A stretch of DNA of 64,000 bases from Bacillota bacterium (lineage in GTDB: Bacteria; Bacillota; SHA-98; UBA4971). The DNA lies in assembly GCA_014360195.1 (NCBI GenBank), contig JACIXY010000005.1:62681-126680 (forward strand), read 5' to 3'. This document shows positions 37,356-45,540 of this stretch, in pieces. Made by a program: the position numbers and the translations under genes. The notes under the pieces are model-generated. The model had not been told where the DNA came from and ran no database searches. It saw nothing but the letters and a program-made list of their open reading frames with translations. Position 1 is the first letter of the stretch. Each line of letters opens with the position of its first letter.

Positions 37356-39125
37356 CTATGCTCCGATCCCTATTCTGTCGAATACGACGTTGCCTCCCAT
37401 GATTGTGGCGAGGACCTTCGTCTGGATGATCTCGTCGGGCTGGATGGCGAAGATGTTCTGAGAGAGCACAACGAAGTCGGCGAGCTTGCCCGGGGAGATC
37501 GAGCCCTTCACGGCCTCCTCGCCGGAGGCGTACGCGGCGCCCAGCGTGTAGCCGCAAACCGCCTGCTCCACCGTGAGGCACTCCTCTGTGTGCCAGCCGG
37601 GCAGCAGGACCTCGTCGGCGCGCTTGCGCGTCACTGCGGCGAAGATCCCTTCGATGGGGTTGGGCGCCTCCACCGGCGCGTCGGAGCCGAACGCGAGGCG
37701 TGCCCCGGCTGCGGCGAGGGACCTGTACGCGTAGCCGAGGGACGCCCGCTTGCCCCAGTGCAGGTCGGCGATGTACCGGTCCGACGTGGCGTGGACCGGC
37801 TGGACGGACGCGATGATACCCAAGGCCGCAAACCTGGGAAGATCGTCCGGATGGACAAGCTGCGCGTGCTCTATACGATGCCTCAGCCCCATATGGTGTG
37901 ACATTCTGGCTGCGGCTACGTCTGCCGGGCCGGCGATGGTCCCGTGCTCGGCTGCTGTGCCGGTCCGCGTCCCGGTCCAGGTCTGGCTCGTGGTTCCAGT
38001 CGCAGTCTCGGTCCTGCTCCCGCTACCGCTCTCAGGGATGGGATGGGATACCGTTCCCTTGGGTACTTGCCGGGCCACGGACTCGAACGCATCCAGGACC
38101 ATCCTGTTCGCCCGGTCGCCGATCGCGTGCACGGCGAGGGCAATGCCTGCCCTTGATGCGCGGGAGATGACATCGACGAGTTCGTCCCTGGGCGTGGTGA
38201 GGATACCCGTACTCTCAGGGTTCGTCACATAGGGCTCGAGCAAGGCTGCGCTTTGAGACCCTAGCGCGCCGTCAGCGAACACCTTGAGCGGCCCGATGCG
38301 CAGCGTCGTGTCGCCGAACCCTGTTTGCAAGCCAAGCCCAATGGCGTGGTCCAGGTTGGAGCGGGGGATCATCATGTACACTCGCAGGCCCAGCTCGCCC
38401 CTGGCTGCCATGTCCTGGAACGCCCTGAACGCGAGGTCGTCCTCGCAGTCGTGGATCCCGACCACGCCGAACTCGTGCATGCGCGGGATGGCGGCGGCGA
38501 TGGCCTCCTCGCAGGCATCAGGGCCAGGGGCGGGGATGACGCCGTCCACGAGGGCCTGGGCGTTCTCGCGCAGGAGGCCTGTGGGGTCGCCCGTGCGCGC
38601 GTCGCGTTCGATCCTGCCGCCCTCGGGGTCGGGTGTGCTCCTGCCTATGCCTGCTGCGGCCAGAGCGAGTGAGTTCACCCACATGGTGTGGCCGTCTTTG
38701 CTGGTGAGCGCAACGGGGTGTGTGGGAGACGCGGCGTCAAGCTGTGCGCGTGTCGGCACGTCGGCAGCCGGCCAGAGGTTCCTGTTCCAGCCATGGCCCA
38801 GAATCCATTCGCCGGGCCTCGCCTGAGCAGCCCTCTCGGCGACCATTCGGACGACGTCTCCAATGGAGGCGACTCCCTTAAGATTCAGCCGGCGCGCCCC
38901 AAGGGCGTACCACAGGAAGTGAATGTGGCAATCGACAAATCCCGGCACCACTGTGAGGCCTTGCAGGTCAACGACGCGGTAGTGTCCGGACAGGGCGGCC
39001 TCCGCCTCTTCGCGCGTTCCGACGGCAATGATTCTCTCGCCCACCACAGCCATGGCTGACGCCAGGCGATACCGTGGGTCCATGGTATAGATATCCGCGT
39101 TATGATAAAGAGTCTTGTCGTACAT
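37356..39125 (-). CDS. Amidohydrolase family 3 (YtcJ-like) metal-dependent hydrolase
   Basis: 589 residues. Metal-binding DCHIH follows the N-terminal beta sandwich; AVHAIGDRAN, RIEHAQLVHPDDL and the late FGSDAPVEAPNPIEG supply further ligands and the catalytic Asp. YtcJ-like enzymes hydrolyse formamides, imides or N-acyl groups; the substrate here is unknown. A Thr/Gly/Ser-rich insert (SGSGSRTETATGT and following, encoded about 37925-38040) interrupts the barrel. No signal peptide. ATG 39125 has only a weak GGGCAGGG site; the longer frame encodes a Arg-rich stretch unlike the family. Confidence 0.88.
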   Translation of the reverse strand: MYDKTLYHNADIYTMDPRYRLASAMAVVGERIIAVGTREEAEAALSGHYRVVDLQGLTVVPGFVDCHIHFLWYALGARRLNLKGVASIGDVVRMVAERAAQARPGEWILGHGWNRNLWPAADVPTRAQLDAASPTHPVALTSKDGHTMWVNSLALAAAGIGRSTPDPEGGRIERDARTGDPTGLLRENAQALVDGVIPAPGPDACEEAIAAAIPRMHEFGVVGIHDCEDDLAFRAFQDMAARGELGLRVYMMIPRSNLDHAIGLGLQTGFGDTTLRIGPLKVFADGALGSQSAALLEPYVTNPESTGILTTPRDELVDVISRASRAGIALAVHAIGDRANRMVLDAFESVARQVPKGTVSHPIPESGSGSRTETATGTTSQTWTGTRTGTAAEHGTIAGPADVAAARMSHHMGLRHRIEHAQLVHPDDLPRFAALGIIASVQPVHATSDRYIADLHWGKRASLGYAYRSLAAAGARLAFGSDAPVEAPNPIEGIFAAVTRKRADEVLLPGWHTEECLTVEQAVCGYTLGAAYASGEEAVKGSISPGKLADFVVLSQNIFAIQPDEIIQTKVLATIMGGNVVFDRIGIGA

Positions 39126-39349
39126 TTCGGCCCTGCCCCGCTTTTGCCTCCGCCTTCGAGACTCTCCCAACAGGAGTATACGGGCAAGAGTCTCATCGTG
39201 CAATGGGTAGCCAGGCTGACAGGTGGCGAGGCTCGATTTCACTCCTTTGGGTGATTGTGGATCGATGAAGGCCGCGATACGATCGGGGCGCTGCGAACAA
39301 AACTATGGCATAGCGATGGCTTGCCGTTGCAGAGGTGGACCGAAGGATG

Positions 39350-39390
39350 TTGACATCTGAGAGGAGCGATGTATAATGTAGATGTATACA
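39350..39390 (+). promoter_or_regulatory. Consensus promoter and operator of the vapBC pair
   Basis: TTGACA (39350-39355), a 16 bp spacer and TATAAT (39372-39377), the closest to consensus in the window. An inverted repeat TGTATA (39370-39375) / TATACA (39385-39390) overlaps the -10 and start point, a fitting site for autoregulation by the VapB-VapC complex. Confidence 0.8.
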
Positions 39391-39412
39391 GTTCGCCAAG
39401 GGGTGATCGGGC

Positions 39413-39706
39413 ATGGAGCGCACACAGATTTACCTTACAGCCGAGCAGAAAGCCGCACTTGAGGAGTTAGCCAGGCGTAAATCGGTACCAATGGCAGATG
39501 TGGTGCGTGAAGCAGTGTCTGAGTACCTCGCTCGAAAGACGTCCGATCATCGTCTGAGGATACTGGATGATACGTTCGCGGCCGTGCCGGAGTGGCATGA
39601 CGTGGACGGCGTAGAGCACGTCCGCAGGCTTCGGTCTGGATGGGAGGCAAGGCGCGATCGGCTTGCGAGAGGAGTAGTAGTCCAGAATGACCGGGACCAG
39701 GAATAA
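39413..39706 (+). CDS. Ribbon-helix-helix antitoxin (VapB/CopG-like)
   Basis: 97 residues. The N-terminal ribbon-helix-helix (RTQIYLTAEQKAALEELARR) binds the operator; the C-terminal tail would wrap the toxin. The pairing with a PIN toxin gene, which it overlaps by 20 bases, and the operator at its own promoter support the call. ATG 39413 has a modest AAGGGGTGA site. Confidence 0.85.
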   Translation: MERTQIYLTAEQKAALEELARRKSVPMADVVREAVSEYLARKTSDHRLRILDDTFAAVPEWHDVDGVEHVRRLRSGWEARRDRLARGVVVQNDRDQE

Positions 39707-40136
39707 GACCGGAGAGGTGCGGACAGCGACAGCGACCGGAGTGCTCTACGTCCTGGATACGTGTATCCTTGTCGATCATCTCAGGGGATATCCTGAGGCT
39801 CGCGAGTGGCTCCGCAACGCAGTCCACGAGTCCCAGGCACTCGATCTTGCGTGCTCCGCAATGACGTTGGCAGAACTCATCAGCGGGCTGCCCAGGACAT
39901 CCTGCCAAGGCCAGGAGGCGGTTGAGGGCTTGCTGTCGCTGATGAAGGTCATCCCCGTGGGGGAAGATATAGCCCGTCGTGCAGGTGCATATGTCCGGGA
40001 GTGGGGAGCAAGCCATGGCGTCGGGGTCGCGGACGCGCTTGTGGCCGCGACTGCGACACACCTTGGAGTGCCTTTGGTCACAAGAGACAAGCGGCATTTC
40101 CCCATGGGCGACCTGCAGGTTATTGTTCCCTATTAG
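39687..40136 (+). CDS. PIN-domain ribonuclease toxin (VapC-like)
   Basis: 149 residues. The acidic metal-binding set of PIN nucleases is present: LDTCILVDHL (Asp24), TLAELISG, GVADALVAATA and VTRDKRHF. Such toxins cut tRNA or rRNA when freed from the antitoxin. The first 18 residues are not family-like and a GTG at codon 19 is a possible alternative start; ATG 39687 has AGGAG 13 bases upstream. Confidence 0.88.
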   Translation: MTGTRNKTGEVRTATATGVLYVLDTCILVDHLRGYPEAREWLRNAVHESQALDLACSAMTLAELISGLPRTSCQGQEAVEGLLSLMKVIPVGEDIARRAGAYVREWGASHGVGVADALVAATATHLGVPLVTRDKRHFPMGDLQVIVPY

Positions 40137-40222
40137 TGCCCCGGCATGTTCGGCCGCGTCGCACACATAAGCCGCCTGAGCGAGGGCCACAATAAGGACG
40201 CGCGAAGTCACACAAGAAAGCA

Positions 40223-40317
40223 GCTTAGGCGCCCCGCTTGGGGCGCCGTCCCCGAGTGCAACACCGGCAACCCGGCAACTACTGGAAAAGGGACAGAAAC
40301 CAACGTACCCTCATTTA
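40223..40317 (+). repeat. Dispersed palindromic repeat, right half with GC hairpin (copy 7)
   Basis: The right half (CACCGGCAACCCGGCAACTACTGG to CCCTCATTTA) matches intact copies. The left half is replaced by a GCTTA lead and a perfect hairpin GGCGCCCC (40228-40235) / GGGGCGCC (40240-40247), the module also seen inverted in the copy at 15627. It ends just before the gnd ribosome site. Confidence 0.8.
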
Positions 40318-40332
40318 GTCAGGGGGATGAGT

Positions 40333-41265
40333 GTGGAGATAGGTCTTGTCGGCCTTGGGAGGATGGGTCTCAACCTTGCCATCAACATGCTTTCCCACGG
40401 GCACAGGGTAGTTGCGTACAACCGGTCGCCCGAAAGAGTCCGCGTGGCAGAGAAGGAGGGTGCCACCGGGGCATACTCCCTGGACGAGCTTGCCGCAAAG
40501 CTCGCGGCCCCGCGAGTCGTGTGGCTCATGGTTCCCGCTGGCCGTCCGGTCGATGAGATGCTTGACGGCCTCGTACCCCACCTGTCCTCAGAAGACATCG
40601 TCATCGACGGCGGCAATTCCCACTATCAGGACACGCTCAGGCGTCATGCTACTTTGAGCCAAAGAGGTATAAGGCTTGTCGACATTGGGACAAGCGGAGG
40701 GGTGGAAGGAGCGCGAAACGGCGTATGCGCCATGGTCGGCGCTGATCCCGAGGTGTTTAGCTTCATCGAGCCGCTCCTTCAGGACATCTCCGCCAAGCAC
40801 GGGTACCTCCATACGGGTCCGGTGGGGAGCGGTCACTTCGCCAAGATGGTCCACAACGGCGTTGAGTACGGCATGCTCCAGGCGATCGGCGAGGGCTTCG
40901 AGCTCCTTGAGCGGGGACCGTTCGCCTTTGACCTCGCAGCGATAGCGCGCGTCTGGAACCATGGGTCGGTCATCAGGGGGTGGCTCATGGCCCTCATGGA
41001 GCAGGCTTTCCGCAAGGACCCCCGGCTCGACGGCATACGCGGGGTCGTGCACTCGTCCGGCGAGGGGCTGTGGGCTGTGAAGGCCGCGCTCGACCTGGGT
41101 GTTCCTGCCCCGGTCATGGCTATCTCACTTCTTGTGCGATACCGGTCTGAGCAGGAGGACAGCTTTGCTGGCAAGGTCGTGGCCGCGCTGCGTCGGGAGT
41201 TCGGGGGGCATCCGCCCGAGCCGGCAGCCGCGCAAGGCGCTGCGCCTGCTGGAGCTGACGAATAG
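40333..41265 (+). CDS. gnd: 6-phosphogluconate dehydrogenase (decarboxylating, short form)
   Basis: Oxidatively decarboxylates 6-phosphogluconate to ribulose 5-phosphate. About 310 residues, the short type related to YqeC/GndA and often NAD+-linked. N-terminal GLVGLGRMGLNLA binds the nucleotide; GTSGGVEGARNGVCAMVGAD and the catalytic GHFAKMVHNGVEYGMLQAIGEG follow. GTG 40333 is preferred since GGGGG lies six bases before it, whereas ATG 40327 directly abuts that site. It is followed by zwf, so both oxidative pentose phosphate dehydrogenases are here; the lactonase is not. Confidence 0.93.
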   Translation: MEIGLVGLGRMGLNLAINMLSHGHRVVAYNRSPERVRVAEKEGATGAYSLDELAAKLAAPRVVWLMVPAGRPVDEMLDGLVPHLSSEDIVIDGGNSHYQDTLRRHATLSQRGIRLVDIGTSGGVEGARNGVCAMVGADPEVFSFIEPLLQDISAKHGYLHTGPVGSGHFAKMVHNGVEYGMLQAIGEGFELLERGPFAFDLAAIARVWNHGSVIRGWLMALMEQAFRKDPRLDGIRGVVHSSGEGLWAVKAALDLGVPAPVMAISLLVRYRSEQEDSFAGKVVAALRREFGGHPPEPAAAQGAAPAGADE

Positions 41266-41526
41266 CCGGCGCGAAACGCTTGCCGGCAGCGGCCTCAGGA
41301 TCTCGTGGGCCTGGTCGCGGTTCAGACAGAGCGTGCCTGCCGGTCGTGACGAGCGGGGCCGCAGTGCTTGGGTAAGGGTGGCCCTGATGCTGATATATGC
41401 GTCCTGCGGACGCGGCGCGTTCGGCTCTGGCAGGCCGCGTCGCAACTCTTGCCACCGGTCCTACGGCGCTTGCGCGTGCCGGGGGTGACGGGTCAGCGTC
41501 GTGGGAGCCAGGAGCCCGCAGGAGCA

Positions 41527-41542
41527 TGCTACCAAGGTAGCA
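41527..41542 (+). promoter_or_regulatory. 16 bp palindrome upstream of zwf
   Basis: TGCTACC-AA-GGTAGCA is a perfect inverted repeat with a two-base centre, too tight for an RNA hairpin and so a likely protein-binding site. It is 41 bp before the zwf start. The rest of the 318 bp gnd-zwf spacer shows nothing else. Confidence 0.5.
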
Positions 41543-41583
41543 GTAGGGACCTTGGCCGCCGGCACAGGGAATTCCAGGAGGGT

Positions 41584-43422
41584 ATGGCTGCGTCTGTGGA
41601 CTCGAAGGGAGACACGCCATGCATTTTCGTGATCTTTGGCGCCACCGGCGATCTATCCCGCCGGAAGCTTTTCCCCGCCCTCTACAGCCTCTTTCTGGAT
41701 GACCTGCTGCCGCCCCGCTTTGCCGTGGTTGCGGTGGGGCGCCGCGCCCTGAGCCGTGCGGATTTCGAGGCTCTCCTGCGGCGCTCCATCCGCGAGTTTT
41801 CCTCGCGGGGACCTTCGCGGGAGCCTTCTCAGCGGCCTTCACGGCAACCCCCCGATCCTGATTCTGGCTCTGACACTACTGCTCCTGACACCATTGCTCC
41901 CGACACTGCCACCTGGGCTCGCTTCGTTCAGCTATTCCACTACCACCGGGCTGCGCTGGACGACCCGGCCGGGGGATACGACGGCTTGAGGGACTTGCTG
42001 GAGCGCCTTTGCGCCGAGGGCGAAGGCGGTCCCGACAGGTCCGGCCTTCAGCCTCCTGGCGTTCAGCCCCACGAGGCACCATCCGCCCGCGATAATGCCA
42101 TCAACGGCGCCATCATCTTCTACCTGGCCGTTCCCACCGACCTCTTTTACCCTATCGTCCAGGGGCTGCAGCGTCAGGGGCTTCACGTGCAAGGCGATGG
42201 AAGAGGCCCGAGGCGGGTCGTTTTCGAGAAACCGTTCGGGCGCGACCTCGCCTCCGCGCGCGATCTCAACCGCAAAGTGCGTCAGGTGTTCGATGAGGAG
42301 CAGGTATTTCGGATCGACCATTATCTCGGTAAAGAGATGATCCAGAACATCGCCGTGATCCGGTTCGCCAACGCGTTCCTCGAGCCTGTCTGGAATGCCG
42401 GGTACATCGACCACGTCCAGATCACGTCCGCCGAGACCGACGGCGTCGGAGACCGCGGCGACTATTACGACAGCGTCGGCGCCCTGCGCGACATGGTCCA
42501 GAACCACATGTGCCAGCTCCTGACGATGGTCGCGATGGAGCCGCCGAGCAGCCTCGAGACGGAGCGGGTCCGCGACGAGAAAGTAAAGGTCCTCCGGTCG
42601 CTGCGGCGGCTGTTCTCGGACGACGTCAGACGGTGGGTGGTGCGCGGCCAGTACGGTCCCGGGACCGCGGATGGAAAGGAGGTCCCCGGGTACCGGAGCG
42701 AGCCGGAGGTCGACCCTGGCTCGAAGACGGAGACGTTCGTCGCCATGAAGGTCCACATAGACAACTTCCGCTGGGCCGGGGTACCGTTTTACATCCGCAC
42801 CGGCAAGCGCCTCCCCGTGAGGTCCACCGAGGTCATCGTTGAGTTCAAGATGCTTCCCGAGGTGCTCTATTTCAAGGAGTACCGGAGCCTCCAGCCGAAC
42901 ATCCTCGTCATTAAGGTGCAACCCGAGGAGGGCGTCTTTCTGCAGTTCAACGCGAAACGGCCGGGCCAGGAGAATTTCATCATCCCTGTGCGCATGGATT
43001 TCTGCCAGAACTGCGCTGTGGGATTCAACTCGCCCGAGGCGTATGAGCGTCTTCTCCTCGAGGTGATGCGCGGCGACAGGACTCTTTTCACGAGGTGGGA
43101 CGAGGTCGAGGAGGCGTGGAAGTTCGTGCAGCCTGTGCTCGAGGAGTGGGCGAGCGCTCCAGAGGACCCCGGTTTCCCCAACTACGCGGCAGGCGAATGG
43201 GGGCCGGAGGATGCCGAGACGCTGCTCGGGCGGGATGGCAGGGCGTGGTACGACGGGCGGACGCGATGTGAGCTGTGGCGGCGTCCTGCAGCCTTAGTTG
43301 CAGCTTCCGTTTCAGCCTCAGTCCCAGCTCCGACTACGGCCACGGCCCTGGCTACGGCTCCGGACGGGACCGGGGAAACCCGCGCCGCGGGTCTGCAGTC
43401 GCAGGACAGGCTGTGGCATTAG
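41584..43422 (+). CDS. zwf: Glucose-6-phosphate 1-dehydrogenase
   Basis: Oxidises glucose 6-phosphate to 6-phosphogluconolactone. 612 residues against about 490 usually. FGATGDLSRRKLFPAL binds NAD(P); RIDHYLGKEM contains the catalytic Asp245-His246. Two unusual stretches account for the length: a Ser/Pro/Asp/Thr-rich insert near residues 75-110 and an Ala/Thr/Pro-rich tail after about 565. ATG 41584 lies close behind AGGAGGG. The downstream zwf-linked genes usual in other bacteria (pgl, opcA) are absent. Confidence 0.95.
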   Translation: MAASVDSKGDTPCIFVIFGATGDLSRRKLFPALYSLFLDDLLPPRFAVVAVGRRALSRADFEALLRRSIREFSSRGPSREPSQRPSRQPPDPDSGSDTTAPDTIAPDTATWARFVQLFHYHRAALDDPAGGYDGLRDLLERLCAEGEGGPDRSGLQPPGVQPHEAPSARDNAINGAIIFYLAVPTDLFYPIVQGLQRQGLHVQGDGRGPRRVVFEKPFGRDLASARDLNRKVRQVFDEEQVFRIDHYLGKEMIQNIAVIRFANAFLEPVWNAGYIDHVQITSAETDGVGDRGDYYDSVGALRDMVQNHMCQLLTMVAMEPPSSLETERVRDEKVKVLRSLRRLFSDDVRRWVVRGQYGPGTADGKEVPGYRSEPEVDPGSKTETFVAMKVHIDNFRWAGVPFYIRTGKRLPVRSTEVIVEFKMLPEVLYFKEYRSLQPNILVIKVQPEEGVFLQFNAKRPGQENFIIPVRMDFCQNCAVGFNSPEAYERLLLEVMRGDRTLFTRWDEVEEAWKFVQPVLEEWASAPEDPGFPNYAAGEWGPEDAETLLGRDGRAWYDGRTRCELWRRPAALVAASVSASVPAPTTATALATAPDGTGETRAAGLQSQDRLWH

Positions 43423-43562
43423 GTTGTGGTCAGTGCTTAAGTGACAGCACTAGAGGTTAGGTGTGCGTGACATCAGGCGGCCTCGAACTGACCGCCGTTA
43501 CGAGCCAGACAGCGCGGCGAGGGCTACGGTTAGCGACGCCGCCAATCCCCAAAGGGTTTCTT

Positions 43563-43630
43563 GTTTGTGGTTGCGACAATTCACCAACGGTTTGCGGTTT
43601 GTGATGTCGACAATTTGCAGACGGCTTGTT
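43563..43630 (+). repeat. Two diverged 34 bp tandem repeats upstream of the cyclase gene
   Basis: Units at 43563-43596 and 43597-43630 share GTTTGTG, CGACAATT and ACGG at matching positions. They lie 20-90 bp before the cyclase start and may be duplicate regulator sites. Confidence 0.45.
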
Positions 43631-43650
43631 GGTTGCGGGGGGTCGCGGTT

Positions 43651-44310
43651 ATGGCGCATGAGGTTCCAGTGCGGGGCGGGGTGCACGTGTACGACGTGTC
43701 CATGGACGTATGTCCAGGTATGCCCGTTTACAAGAACGAAGAGAGGCGTCGGCCTGTCTTCGAAACGGTTTCCCGCTACGCGGACGGGGCGCTTGAGACC
43801 CGCCTGCACCTGGATTCCCACACTGGCACCCACCTTGACGCTCCTTCGCACATGATCCCGGATGGCCGCCATGCCCACGAGTTTCCCCCGGATGCTCTCG
43901 TCGGCGAGTGCAGGGTGCTCGGACTGGATCACGTTAAGGAGAAAATCACGGAGGACGACCTTCGGGCGCAAGGGGTGATGCCGGGCGAGTTCGTGCTGCT
44001 CAGGACGAGGAACTCGCAGGTCGCGGTGTTCGATCCCGGGTTCGTGTACCTCGCGCACGACGGCGCTGAGCTCCTCGCGGCTCTCCCCGTCCGGGGGGTG
44101 GGCATCGACGCCCTCGGCATCGAGCGCGACCAGCCGGGCCACCCGAGCCACGTGGCTCTCTTTCGCAGCGGCGTGCTGGTCCTTGAGGGCCTACGCTTGG
44201 CAGGCGTCGCCCCCGGGCGGTACTTCCTCGTCATTGCACCTCTCAAGCTTATCGGAACGGACGCCGCGCCCGCCAGAGTGTACCTCTTCGAAGAGCCTTC
44301 GGGATGGTGA
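43651..44310 (+). CDS. Cyclase/kynurenine formamidase-family hydrolase
   Basis: 219 residues with the family metal motif HTGTHLDAPSHM, the strand YDVSMDVCPGMPVYK near the N-terminus and GVGIDALGIERD later. The family includes kynurenine formamidase (KynB) and related amidases; without other tryptophan-degradation genes nearby the substrate is open. ATG 43651 follows GGGGGG nine bases upstream; the earlier in-frame ATG would run through the tandem repeats. Confidence 0.85.
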   Translation: MAHEVPVRGGVHVYDVSMDVCPGMPVYKNEERRRPVFETVSRYADGALETRLHLDSHTGTHLDAPSHMIPDGRHAHEFPPDALVGECRVLGLDHVKEKITEDDLRAQGVMPGEFVLLRTRNSQVAVFDPGFVYLAHDGAELLAALPVRGVGIDALGIERDQPGHPSHVALFRSGVLVLEGLRLAGVAPGRYFLVIAPLKLIGTDAAPARVYLFEEPSGW

Positions 44311-44382
44311 TAGCAAGAGGAGAAACGGGTGATAAAGAGAAGTTGTATGGGACGGCCCACGAGGGGTGATAGGGGTGGTTCC

Positions 44383-44859
44383 ATGCAACGGTTTGAGTCC
44401 ATCGACCATGCGAAGTACATGCGCGCGGCGTTGGAAGAGGCCGAACACGCTCTTGAGCGTGGTGATAGGCCTATCGGCGCGGTGATCGTACACGACGGCC
44501 GGATAGTCGGCAGGGGATCAAACAGGTTTGCAACTACCCGGAGCCACATCGCGCACGCCGAGATGAACGCGCTGATGGCGTGCGCATCATACCTTTACGA
44601 CCACGGCCACGAGTGCATCATCTATTCCACGGTCGAACCCTGCATGATGTGCCTCGGGGCGATCGTAATGGCCAATATCCGGAACATCGTCTTCGGCATG
44701 TACGACAACCACCTGCGACCCCGCGATTTCGTAGAAATGAGCCCCTATGTCAGGCAACGCGTCCATAACTACCTCGGCGGTGTGCTGGAGGCCGAATGCG
44801 TCGCAATGTACAGGCGGTACTCCGAGGATGAGGCAAACCTGGTGCTCGCCGGGAGATAG
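44383..44859 (+). CDS. Zinc-dependent nucleoside/tRNA deaminase (CDA fold)
   Basis: 158 residues. The zinc site is complete: HAEMNAL (His and catalytic Glu) and EPCMMCLGAIVMANI (PCxxC). PIGAVIVHDGRIVGRGSNR is typical of the TadA/guanine-deaminase group, but HAEMNA rather than HAEI and the long C-terminus leave the substrate (tRNA adenosine, guanine or another base) open. ATG 44383 follows AGGGGTGG. It lies 73 bp after the cyclase and may share its transcript. Confidence 0.85.
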   Translation: MQRFESIDHAKYMRAALEEAEHALERGDRPIGAVIVHDGRIVGRGSNRFATTRSHIAHAEMNALMACASYLYDHGHECIIYSTVEPCMMCLGAIVMANIRNIVFGMYDNHLRPRDFVEMSPYVRQRVHNYLGGVLEAECVAMYRRYSEDEANLVLAGR

Positions 44860-45000
44860 CGAGGCCAGTGTCAGCCTCCATGTACCGCGGACTTTCCGGC
44901 GATAGCCGCCTCCACCTTCGGCACCAGACGGATGTAGGCGTCGCGTATCGACGTCATTGACAGGTCGCTCGGTTCGGGCCGATGACGGCGTGAAATATGC

Positions 45001-45029
45001 TTGACACTATCAACTATTGATACTATCAT
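45001..45029 (+). promoter_or_regulatory. Promoter and operator of the MarR-ArsM operon
   Basis: TTGACA (45001-45006), a 17 bp spacer, TATCAT (45024-45029). A perfect 15 bp palindrome, TATCAA-CTA-TTGATA (45008-45022), fills the spacer, so bound regulator would block polymerase. The first gene encodes a MarR protein, suggesting autoregulation. Confidence 0.75.
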
Positions 45030-45048
45030 ACAGTTGGAGAGAGATGGG

Positions 45049-45540
45049 ATGGACGATAGCACGTACGCTTCACGCCTCCGGGAATTGCTGAAGATGTTGG
45101 TTCGCGGGATGGGAGTGCTTGATCGCGAGGACGCTGCGTGCTGCGGGATCACGCTGTCCCAGTGCCACGCGCTGGGTGAAATCGCGGGCGAGGAAGGGCT
45201 GACCCCGGGGGAATTGGCCGCACGCCTTCGGGTGGACCCGAGCTCTGTGACGCGAATAACCGACACCCTCGTGCAGGGCGGGCTGTTGAGGAGGGAGGGC
45301 GACCCCGAGGACCGCAGGCAGGTGCGGCTTTACCTGACCTCGGAAGGCCGGTCCGTTTGGAACGGGGTGCAAAGCGCGATGATGGAGCGGACTACTGCGT
45401 TGGCGAGGCGGTTACCTCAAGATGAGCGCTCAGCGGTGCTCGCGGCACTCGAGCGCCTCGTGGAGGCGCTGGGCGACGAGAGTTACCTGCCCAGGTCGCG
45501 GGCGAGAGGGGGATGTCGCTGTGGAGAAGAAGGAACTTGA
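45049..45540 (+). CDS. MarR-family regulator with a three-cysteine site
   Basis: 163 residues, winged helix-turn-helix (LTPGELAARLRVDPSSVTRITDTLVQ, wing DPEDRRQVRLYLT). Near the N-terminus DAACCGITLSQCH puts Cys31, Cys32 and Cys39 close together, a geometry able to bind arsenite; this sensing role is an inference from the neighbour gene. ATG 45049 follows GGAGAG. It overlaps the downstream ArsM-ArsN2 gene by 20 bases. Confidence 0.85.
   Translation: MDDSTYASRLRELLKMLVRGMGVLDREDAACCGITLSQCHALGEIAGEEGLTPGELAARLRVDPSSVTRITDTLVQGGLLRREGDPEDRRQVRLYLTSEGRSVWNGVQSAMMERTTALARRLPQDERSAVLAALERLVEALGDESYLPRSRARGGCRCGEEGT

Noticed and set aside
43432..43451. AGTGCT/AGCACT inverted repeat after zwf, resembling a repeat terminus (TAAGTGA)
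   Set aside because: No inner arms or other parts of the dispersed repeat follow, and there is no T-tract; treated as chance.
44871..45000. Minus-strand frame ending in IRDAYIRLVPKVEAAIAGK
   Set aside because: The tail looks protein-like and may be a remnant, but I could not assign a family, and the rest is antisense to the MarR gene.
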